Positions 6,726 through 12,054 of a DNA stretch of 12,054 nucleotides are shown in pieces (position 1 is the stretch's first letter; every line of letters starts with the position of its first letter). The stretch covers positions 1 through 12,054 of the forward strand of contig JABMPO010000288.1 of NCBI GenBank assembly GCA_013203015.1, written 5' to 3'. The notes beneath the pieces were generated by a model that did no database searches, was not told where the DNA came from, and saw nothing but the letters and a program-made list of their open reading frames with translations. Origin of the DNA: Fidelibacterota bacterium (GTDB lineage: Bacteria; Fidelibacterota; Marinisomatia; Marinisomatales; TCS56). The translations under genes were made by a program, and so were the position numbers.

Positions 6726-7355
6726 ATGGCGCGGTATAGAGACTCAGTATGCAAACTTTGCCGAAGAGAAGGTGAAAAACTTTTCTTGAAAGGTAACCGG
6801 TGTTTGTCGACAAAATGTTCATTTGAGCGTAAATCTTATGTTCCCGGTCAGCATGGACAAACCAGAAGACGCCGGATATCTAATTACGGTTTGCAATTGC
6901 GAGAAAAACAAAAGATTAAACGTTTGTACGGAGTATTGGAAAAACAATTCCGAAATTATTTTAAAAACGCTGATAAGATGAAGGGTGAAACTGGTACCAA
7001 TCTAATGCAGTTTCTGGAGCGTCGCCTGGACAATGTAGTCTTTCGCCTGGGTTTTGCCCCTTCGCATGCAGCAGCAAGACAACTTGTAACGCACCGCCAC
7101 TTTCTGGTAAATGGCAGAATAGTCAATATTCCTTCCTTTCTGGTAACTCCCGGTGACGTAATTCAAGTCAGAGATGGTAGTCTAAAAATGGAAATATTTT
7201 CAGATTCAATTCGCCGTATCAAAGGTGATTTGAACTTACCATGGCTGGAGATTGAAAAAGCCAAAATGAAGGGTACATTCATCGCAGTTCCGGAACGTGA
7301 TCAGATGAATATTGAAGTTAATGAACGATTAGTGGTTGAGTTGTACTCCAAGTAA
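6726..7355 (+). CDS. rpsD: 30S ribosomal protein S4, four-cysteine form
   Basis: S4 is a primary 16S rRNA binder that starts small-subunit assembly. N-terminal cysteines C9, C12, C26 and C31 form the zinc-binding pattern also found in Thermus thermophilus S4. Next come SYVPGQHGQTRRR and the C-terminal RNA-binding S4 domain (about residues 95-160) with FLERRLDNVVFRLGFAPSHA and ARQLVTHRHFLVNGR. Its 209 residues are full length. It ends with ERLVVELYSK. AGGA lies 10 bases before the ATG. Its position between rpsK and rpoA is the proteobacterial-like alpha-operon order; in Bacillus rpsD is elsewhere. Confidence 0.97.
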   Translation: MARYRDSVCKLCRREGEKLFLKGNRCLSTKCSFERKSYVPGQHGQTRRRRISNYGLQLREKQKIKRLYGVLEKQFRNYFKNADKMKGETGTNLMQFLERRLDNVVFRLGFAPSHAAARQLVTHRHFLVNGRIVNIPSFLVTPGDVIQVRDGSLKMEIFSDSIRRIKGDLNLPWLEIEKAKMKGTFIAVPERDQMNIEVNERLVVELYSK

Positions 7356-7385
7356 TCAATAATAATAGAGCAGGATACTTTTTTT

Positions 7386-8360
7386 ATGACCACAGATTCA
7401 AATTTAAAGATAACGGTTGTTGAGCAAGAACAATCAGATAATTACGGAAAATTTGTTATTCAACCGCTGGAACGTGGCTATGGAGTTACTCTTGGTAATT
7501 CCTTGCGACGTGTATTATTAACCAGCGTACCAGGAGCGGCGATTACTTCCCTTAAAATGGAAGGTGTATTGCACGAATTTTCCACTGTACCCGGTATTAA
7601 GGAAGATGTTGCAGACGTTATTATGAACCTTAAAGGCGTTCGCTTCAAACTAACCGATGAGGTCCCGGATAAGGTGGACGTTGTTTTGGAAGGCACCGGT
7701 GTATTTACTGCTGCCGATATCCAGAAAGTCAGCGATGAATTTGAAATTCTTAATCCGGATCATTATATTACTGACTATAACCTGAAAGAGAAAGTTGAGA
7801 TCGAATTCAAAATTGGGATAGGCAAAGGATATGTTCCATCAGAAGCTAATGAAGTCGCCAATGCCCCAATTGGAACGATCGCTATCGACAGTATTTTCAA
7901 TCCGGTTAACAAAGTGACATTTGATGTCCAGCCAGTTCCTGGTGCAAAAGATCCCATTGAAATGTTGACAATCGAAATTGATACCGATGGTTCAATTCTG
8001 GCGCGCGATGTTTTGAGTTATTCATCGAAGGTGCTTATTGATCATTTTAGAATCATTGAAAGTATCAGTAAGCCCAAGGTGCTGGAAGTGACTGAAGGAG
8101 TCAGTGAAGAAGTACTGCGAATCAGAAGTTTACTGAATTCAACAATTGATGAAATGGAATTGTCCGTACGTAGCCATAATTGTCTTCAAGCGGCTGGAAT
8201 CAAATATATTTTCGAATTAGTAGATAAAGAAGAAAATGCCATGCTGAAGTATAAAAACTTCGGTCGCAAATCACTAACAGAGCTGGTTGAAAAACTGGAT
8301 GAGATGGGCTTGCATTTTGGCATGGATGTTGATAAATATTTAATTGATGAATCTGCGTAG
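7386..8360 (+). CDS. rpoA: DNA-directed RNA polymerase subunit alpha
   Basis: Alpha dimerises to nucleate RNA polymerase assembly, and its C-terminal domain contacts UP elements and activators. The N-terminal domain (about residues 1-235) shows FVIQPLERGYGVTLGNSLRR, VPGAAITSLKMEGVLHEFS, and VLSYSSKVLIDHF. After a linker, the C-terminal domain (about 243-315) contains ELSVRSHNCL, with R262, N265 and C266, and NFGRKSLTEL, with G293, K295 and S296. These are the equivalents of the DNA-contacting residues known in Escherichia coli. Its 324 residues are normal. AGGA lies 10 bases upstream, separated from the ATG by a run of seven T. Confidence 0.98.
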   Translation: MTTDSNLKITVVEQEQSDNYGKFVIQPLERGYGVTLGNSLRRVLLTSVPGAAITSLKMEGVLHEFSTVPGIKEDVADVIMNLKGVRFKLTDEVPDKVDVVLEGTGVFTAADIQKVSDEFEILNPDHYITDYNLKEKVEIEFKIGIGKGYVPSEANEVANAPIGTIAIDSIFNPVNKVTFDVQPVPGAKDPIEMLTIEIDTDGSILARDVLSYSSKVLIDHFRIIESISKPKVLEVTEGVSEEVLRIRSLLNSTIDEMELSVRSHNCLQAAGIKYIFELVDKEENAMLKYKNFGRKSLTELVEKLDEMGLHFGMDVDKYLIDESA

Positions 8361-8366
8361 GAAATT

Positions 8367-8810
8367 ATGAGGCACAAAAAATCAGGACGTAAACTGGGAC
8401 GAACTGCCGCGCATCGGAGAGCAATGTTGTCGAATATGGCAGCGGCGTTAATTACCTACAAGAGAATTAAGACTACTGATCCACGGGCAAAAGAACTACG
8501 TCGTTATATCGAGCCGTTGATAACCTTTGCCAAGCGTGGCGATTTACATGCTCGGCGTCAAGTACTGAAAAAACTGCATCACAAGAATATTGTCAATACC
8601 TTATTCAGTGAAATAGCACCGGTTTATGCCAATCGTAATGGTGGCTATACTCGCATTATCAAACTCGGTTTCCGGGACAATGATCGTGCACCTATATCAT
8701 TAATTGAATTAGTTGATATTGTGGGTACGGAATCAACCGGAGAGGATAAGAAATCCAAGCCGAAAGACAGCGACAAAGCATCTGAACCCAAGGAGAAAAA
8801 AGCTAGCTGA
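8367..8810 (+). CDS. rplQ: 50S ribosomal protein L17 with a charged C-terminal tail
   Basis: L17 lies near the polypeptide exit tunnel on the large subunit. The core opens MRHKKSGRKLGRTAAHRRAM and continues with ITYKRIKTTDPRAKELRRYI, FAKRGDLHARRQVLKKL and GGYTRIIKLGFRDNDRAP, ending near residue 121 (IELVDIVG). Residues 122-147 form a low-complexity Lys/Glu/Asp/Ser tail (for example KKSKPKDSDKASEPKEKKAS); many L17 proteins stop at 115-125. TAGGA overlapping the rpoA stop lies 4 bases before the ATG. As in most bacteria, rplQ closes the alpha operon. No terminator hairpin with a T-tract follows it. Confidence 0.97.
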   Translation: MRHKKSGRKLGRTAAHRRAMLSNMAAALITYKRIKTTDPRAKELRRYIEPLITFAKRGDLHARRQVLKKLHHKNIVNTLFSEIAPVYANRNGGYTRIIKLGFRDNDRAPISLIELVDIVGTESTGEDKKSKPKDSDKASEPKEKKAS

Positions 8811-8822
8811 TCTGAATTCAGA
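8811..8822. repeat. 12-bp perfect palindrome between rplQ and the GHL10-like gene
   Basis: TCTGAATTCAGA reads the same on both strands and fills most of the 15-base gap. A second palindrome, AGCTAGCT (8801-8808), precedes it in the last codons of rplQ. There is no T-tract, so it is not a terminator. A perfect 12-mer palindrome is expected about three times by chance in 12 kb (1 in 4096 per position), so its function is doubtful. Confidence 0.3.
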
Positions 8823-8825
8823 ATT

Positions 8826-10007
8826 ATGTTATCAAAGAAAAATATTGTCAGGGCAACAATTACAGTTGCCCTTTTGTTTAGTTTAAGTCCGATTTTTTCA
8901 CAGCGAGCTGAGCCGTATTTCAAAGAACGCTGCCTCTGGGTGGTGCGTAGTAACCTCATTTCGACTCAGGTAATTGACGATTTGTTACGCTTTGCAAGCA
9001 TGAATAATTTCAATCATCTGATTGTGCAGGTGCGGGGACGAGGCGATGCCTATTATACTACGGATCTGGTTGCCCGGGGAACTATGATTCGCAATCGTTC
9101 TTTTGATCCGCTGGCTTATATTATTAAAAAAGGCCATGAGCAGGGATTAAAAATTCATGCCTGGGTCAATGTGTACCTGGTTTGGTCTGATACTTCCGTT
9201 CCGTATGACAGAAGCCATGTGCTGTATCGCCATAATGATTGGTTGGATATCCCCGAGGCCGGACGATTGCGGGCCGGAGAATTAGTGCAGAATATGGAAC
9301 GCTATCGTGAGGGACATGAAGGCTTGTATTTATCCCCCGGACATCCGGATGTACCGCCCTATCTGGTAAAAATATTCCGGGAAATCGTCACCAAATATGA
9401 TATTGACGGCCTGCACCTTGATTATATTCGTTATCAGGATTCGGACTTTGGTCGTAATCCCGTTGCACGACAGATTTACGAACGGAATAATGGTGAAGAT
9501 CCACTGGTGCTCATGACATCGCGGGGGCGTTGGATCGGCAATGATAAACAGTATATCAGTCGTTTGCGAAAATGGAGCGATTATCGCCGAATTATGGTGA
9601 CCGATCTGGTTAAACAAATTCATTTGATGGTCGAAGAAGTCCGACCAGATTGTATTTTATCAGCAGCGGTAAAACCGAATTTGTATGAAGCGCGGGATCA
9701 ATTTTTCCAAGAATGGGATGTCTGGCTGGCAGCCGGTTACCTGGATTGGGCTATTCCGATGAATTATTCGTCCAAGCTTGGTGTATTTGCTGATAATATT
9801 GATATTATTTATGATAACCTACCTGCCAAATATCGCAACCGGATAATAATGGGACTGGCTACTTATAACCAGAGATCAACGGAAGTAGTAGATAAACTAA
9901 AGTATACAAAGATCACCCGATTTCCTGGGATTTGTCTGTTTTCCTATAATACTTTCAGCCAGAACGCCGGTTATATCACTCCCATTCATATAGAAATAAA
10001 TAAATAA
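8826..10007 (+). CDS. Predicted exported GHL10-type (DUF187) glycoside-hydrolase-like protein
   Basis: The family is a TIM-barrel group of glycoside-hydrolase-like proteins that includes YngK-type proteins; the substrate here is unknown. Residues 9-25 form a hydrophobic signal peptide after a KKNIVR start, with probable cleavage near 25-28. Barrel motifs in order are LWVVRSNLIS (37-46), LIVQVRGRGDAYY (65-77), GLKIHAWVNVYLVW (107-120), LSPGHPDV (169-176), the likely catalytic-side strand YDIDGLHLDYIRY (191-203) and GYLDWAIPMNY (304-314). Its 393 residues cover the barrel only, with no extra C-terminal module. It begins 15 bases after rplQ in the same reading frame, with no clear Shine-Dalgarno sequence, so it may be read from the ribosomal transcript. 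A putative terminator follows. The fold call is fairly sure; enzymatic activity is inferred. Confidence 0.82.
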   Translation: MLSKKNIVRATITVALLFSLSPIFSQRAEPYFKERCLWVVRSNLISTQVIDDLLRFASMNNFNHLIVQVRGRGDAYYTTDLVARGTMIRNRSFDPLAYIIKKGHEQGLKIHAWVNVYLVWSDTSVPYDRSHVLYRHNDWLDIPEAGRLRAGELVQNMERYREGHEGLYLSPGHPDVPPYLVKIFREIVTKYDIDGLHLDYIRYQDSDFGRNPVARQIYERNNGEDPLVLMTSRGRWIGNDKQYISRLRKWSDYRRIMVTDLVKQIHLMVEEVRPDCILSAAVKPNLYEARDQFFQEWDVWLAAGYLDWAIPMNYSSKLGVFADNIDIIYDNLPAKYRNRIIMGLATYNQRSTEVVDKLKYTKITRFPGICLFSYNTFSQNAGYITPIHIEINK

Positions 10008-10019
10008 TCCATTTTTGTC

Positions 10020-10045
10020 GGGTTCTATAGCAACCCTAATTTTTT
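10020..10045 (+). terminator. Weak intrinsic terminator after the GHL10-like gene
   Basis: A stem GGGTT (10020-10024) and AACCC (10032-10036) encloses a 7-base loop and is followed, after TAA, by six T residues (10040-10045). The stem is only five pairs, so termination may be partial. The position, 12 bases past the stop codon and before a 60-base gap to hutI, fits an end to the ribosomal transcript. Confidence 0.5.
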
Positions 10046-10056
10046 CATTGTTATAT

Positions 10057-10085
10057 TTGATTTTACAATGGATTGAATTTATTAA
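10057..10085 (+). promoter_or_regulatory. hutI: Possible sigma-70-like promoter for hutI
   Basis: TTGATT (10057-10062) and TATTAA (10080-10085) are spaced by 17 bases, and each matches its consensus at 4 of 6 positions. Transcription would start near 10092, about 16 bases before the hutI ATG. AT-rich sequence produces such matches easily; TACAAT at 10064-10069 is a rival -10 element without a good -35. Confidence 0.2.
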
Positions 10086-10107
10086 CTAAAGCAGGGTAAT
10101 TAGCACA

Positions 10108-11316
10108 ATGCGCTTAAAGTTAGTTAATATAAAAGAGATTGCCACTTACGATCCGGATAGTGATTCCGTTAGCCGTGTCGAAAAACAGGAACTACTCATC
10201 ACCGATGGTAAGATTACGGCCATTGGCAGTAATCTTGGCCAGGCGAATACGGAAATCGATTGTCAGAATTGTTTGGTTACACCAGGATTTGTTGATCCTC
10301 ATACTCATCCGGTTTTCTGGCAGGGACGGGAAATCGAATTTGCCCGGCGAATTGCCGGGGCAACCTATCAGGAAATTGCCGCTGAGGGTGGTGGGATACG
10401 TTCGAGCATTGCTGGTGTCAGAAAAGCCGATTACCAAGAATTGAGGCAAGCCGTTAAGAATCGATTGAATCGTTTCCTGAACCTGGGTACAACTACCATT
10501 GAAGCGAAAAGTGGTTATGGTCTCAGCACTGAATCAGAGCTTAAATCGCTTGAAATACTGGCTGATTTGAATGAAGATCATTCAATTGATATAATGCCCA
10601 CATTCATGGGTGCCCATGCTTTCCCGGCTGAATATGCCGACGATCCCGATCAATATGTTGATTTGCTCTGTGAAGAAATGATTCCGGCTGTTGCACGGCA
10701 GGGGATTGCTCGCTACTGCGATGTATTTTGTGAAAATGGTTATTTTTCAGTAGCTCAAAGTCGCCGGATTCTTGAAGCCGGGAGCCAGGCCGGATTAATT
10801 CCCCGATTGCATGCTGATGAATTTGAAGATTCCGGCGCCGCCGAACTGGCTGCTGAAATGAAAGCAGTTTCCGCCGATCATTTAATGGCAGTCAGCGGTG
10901 AAGGGATGAATGCAATGGCCAAAGCAGGCGTAATCGCGACCTTGTTGCCAGGTACGACATTCTTCTTGGGACAACATAATTATGCCCCTGCCCGCGAGCT
11001 AATAGATCGCGGTATAACAATCGCTCTGGCCACTGATTTTAATCCGGGTAGTTGCCATATTCAATCAATGCCATTCATTATTTCACTGGCCTGTTTACAG
11101 CTTAAAATGACCATCGAAGAAGCCTTCACAGCAGCGACTTACAATTCAGCTCGGGCAATCGGGATGGAAGCAAAAATTGGCAGTCTGACAGTCGGGAAGC
11201 AAGCCGATGTCATTATTTGGGGGATCAAGAATCTAATGGAAATCCCCTATAATGTTACTGATATTCCGATCAGAAATGTTATTAAAAGTGGTCAGCCGGT
11301 TTTTAGGCTTGACTGA
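10108..11316 (+). CDS. hutI: Imidazolonepropionase
   Basis: HutI hydrolyses 4-imidazolone-5-propanoate to N-formimidoyl-L-glutamate, the third step of histidine degradation, in the cytosol. It is a metal-dependent amidohydrolase. Visible motifs are VTPGFVDPHTHPVF with H65 and H67, GREIEFARRIAGATYQEIA, AEGGGIRS, the signature IEAKSGYGL (131-139), HADEF with H235 and E238, ADHL with H258, and LATDFNPGS with D310. These match the expected metal ligands and catalytic residues. Its 402 residues are typical (about 400-420). A GCAGGG motif lies about 11 bases before the ATG, so the ribosome binding site is modest. No hutH, hutU or hutG is in the window, so the rest of the pathway must lie elsewhere if present. 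Confidence 0.95.
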   Translation: MRLKLVNIKEIATYDPDSDSVSRVEKQELLITDGKITAIGSNLGQANTEIDCQNCLVTPGFVDPHTHPVFWQGREIEFARRIAGATYQEIAAEGGGIRSSIAGVRKADYQELRQAVKNRLNRFLNLGTTTIEAKSGYGLSTESELKSLEILADLNEDHSIDIMPTFMGAHAFPAEYADDPDQYVDLLCEEMIPAVARQGIARYCDVFCENGYFSVAQSRRILEAGSQAGLIPRLHADEFEDSGAAELAAEMKAVSADHLMAVSGEGMNAMAKAGVIATLLPGTTFFLGQHNYAPARELIDRGITIALATDFNPGSCHIQSMPFIISLACLQLKMTIEEAFTAATYNSARAIGMEAKIGSLTVGKQADVIIWGIKNLMEIPYNVTDIPIRNVIKSGQPVFRLD

Positions 11317-11371
11317 GGGAGGATGGCACAGTAAACTCGTTGAACTGTTTGATAAGGATAATAATCAGACC

Positions 11372-11851
11372 ATGAAAAAATCTACATCATATCTCATAAT
11401 TTTGACACTGCTTTTGGTCAGTGCACAGCCGTTGTTTGCCAATTATGCCTTTTATCGAACGGTTATGAATACCTGTAAGGCATATCGCGTGGATGTAAAG
11501 GAAAGTCAAATGACCTTTACCACCCAGGATGGCAATGAAGACCTGATTTTTAAAATGAACCTTAGCAGTTTGCGTAATAATTTTGATATGGTTATGCTAG
11601 TTGGTTTCATATCTGCTGGTCAGGCGATCAAGCATCAGAAAAAATTAGCCGCAAAGATGGAAAGAAGTGGACAATCATTTGAAGCTGAGATTCCCATGCA
11701 AGTTGAAATAACAGTAATTGTTCCCATGTCCAATGAGAACATGATCGTAATGGCTTACGCCGACACCAATCTGGTTATTCAACTGGCGGAAGGAACGATA
11801 AATTCTGGTGGATTTATGCGGCAAATTAAAGATTCAATACAAACACTATAA
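11372..11851 (+). CDS. Small exported protein of unknown function
   Basis: I do not recognise the family. The 159 residues begin with a clear signal peptide: MKKSTSY, then a hydrophobic stretch LIILTLLLVSAQPLFA, with likely signal-peptidase-I cleavage after A23 (PLFA, then NYAFY). No lipobox cysteine is present; the only Cys is residue 35. The mature part has beta-like stretches (SQMTFTTQDG, VEITVIVPM, NMIVMAYADTNLVIQLAEG) and a mildly hydrophobic segment MVMLVGFISAGQAI (73-86) that could be a helix. An in-frame ATG at 11252 lies inside hutI and would bury the signal peptide, so 11372 is preferred; AAGGA lies 13 bases upstream. The DUF350-like gene follows after 9 bases, so the two are probably co-transcribed. 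Confidence 0.8.
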   Translation: MKKSTSYLIILTLLLVSAQPLFANYAFYRTVMNTCKAYRVDVKESQMTFTTQDGNEDLIFKMNLSSLRNNFDMVMLVGFISAGQAIKHQKKLAAKMERSGQSFEAEIPMQVEITVIVPMSNENMIVMAYADTNLVIQLAEGTINSGGFMRQIKDSIQTL

Positions 11852-11856
11852 GGAGG
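11851..11856 (+). promoter_or_regulatory. Shine-Dalgarno AGGAGG for the DUF350-like gene
   Basis: A perfect AGGAGG overlaps the last base of the preceding stop codon and lies 4 bases before ATG at 11861. It is the strongest ribosome binding site in this part of the window and fixes the start of the truncated gene. Confidence 0.8.
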
Positions 11857-11860
11857 ATAC

Positions 11861-12054
11861 ATGGATCCCTTTGGACTGCAAACTACTCTTTTAAACTACC
11901 TGCGAGCATTAGGTTGGTCAGTCGTCGCTGCGGTAGGATTCTCAATTGGTATTGGCTTGGCTATTAAAGTATTTGCCTGGTTATCAACTGATATCGATGA
12001 ATGGGCTGAAATCAAAAAGGGAAACATTGGCGTATCCCTGATTTTTGTCGCGCT
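11861..12054 (+). CDS. DUF350-like membrane protein, 3' end beyond the window
   Basis: Only the first 64 codons are present. A first membrane segment spans about residues 18-40 (GWSVVAAVGFSIGIGLAIKV). A polar stretch ends in the motif EWAEIKKGNIGVSLIFVA, where the acidic residues and KKGN followed by a new hydrophobic segment resemble the DUF350 (YjfL-like) repeat. These proteins are small inner-membrane proteins, usually about 130 residues with four helices, and their biochemical role is unknown. The perfect Shine-Dalgarno sequence and the 9-base gap suggest the gene is expressed with the exported protein upstream. Family assignment rests on a partial sequence and is moderately sure. Confidence 0.65.
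   Translation, partial: MDPFGLQTTLLNYLRALGWSVVAAVGFSIGIGLAIKVFAWLSTDIDEWAEIKKGNIGVSLIFVA

Noticed and set aside
7379..7385. T-tract before rpoA as a terminator
   Set aside because: Seven T residues are present, but no GC-rich hairpin precedes them and they lie between the ribosome binding site and the start codon.
8645..8959. 104-residue minus-strand open frame across the rplQ/GHL10 junction
   Set aside because: It is antisense to two well-supported genes, has no recognisable motif, and nothing supports it as real.
10064..10069. TACAAT as the hutI -10 element
   Set aside because: The sequence 17-18 bases upstream is only a T-run belonging to the putative terminator, so there is no convincing -35 partner.
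11311..11334. GAGGGAGG followed by ATG GCA CAG TAA, a possible three-codon leader peptide after hutI
   Set aside because: The Shine-Dalgarno-like sequence abuts the ATG too closely to direct it, and three codons give no recognisable attenuation signal.
11252..11371. Upstream in-frame ATG extension of the exported orphan by 40 residues
   Set aside because: It overlaps the end of hutI and would place the signal peptide internally; the ATG at 11372 begins a standard signal peptide.

Overview
The window is almost entirely coding on the + strand. It looks like a chromosomal segment from a moderately AT-rich, probably Gram-negative bacterium that is uncultured or little studied. The first 8.8 kb is the distal part of the universal ribosomal-protein supercluster: the spc operon from rplE onward, running straight into the alpha operon. 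The order is rplE-rpsN-rpsH-rplF-rplR-rpsE-rpmD-rplO-secY-map-infA-rpmJ-rpsM-rpsK-rpsD-rpoA-rplQ. Several features suggest, without proving, a lineage outside the best-studied phyla, perhaps in the FCB group (Marinimicrobia, Cloacimonadota or Calditrichota-like). These are the zinc-binding short form of S14, the four-cysteine S4, rpsD between rpsK and rpoA, no adk between secY and map, and lysine-rich tails on L5 and L17. The phylum is an inference.

Region 1 (3-4827) encodes seven large-subunit and small-subunit proteins plus L15, and then the SecY translocon channel. Genes overlap by 1 or 4 bases or sit a few bases apart, as expected for translational coupling. Region 2 (4827-5931) holds map, infA and the 37-residue rpmJ. 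Region 3 (5941-8810) is the alpha operon, ending with the RNA polymerase alpha subunit and L17. Four genes here use non-ATG starts (rpsE TTG, secY GTG, rpsM GTG, rpsK TTG). Together these genes supply ribosome parts, initiation factor 1, the transcription core, the export channel and the enzyme that removes the initiator methionine.

Region 4 (8826-12054) is accessory. A predicted exported GHL10-type (DUF187) glycoside-hydrolase-like protein starts 15 bases after rplQ with no visible terminator between them. A weak terminator-like hairpin follows it. Next come hutI (imidazolonepropionase, histidine degradation), a small exported protein of unknown function, and the first 64 codons of a DUF350-like membrane protein cut by the window end.

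I see no RNA gene, CRISPR array, insertion sequence, prophage or other mobile element, and no gene-free stretch above about 100 bases. I did not find a clear new biological system. The points most worth a second look are the roughly 80-residue Lys/Ala/Pro-rich repeat extension on L5, the rplQ to GHL10 junction, and the exported orphan next to the DUF350 gene.
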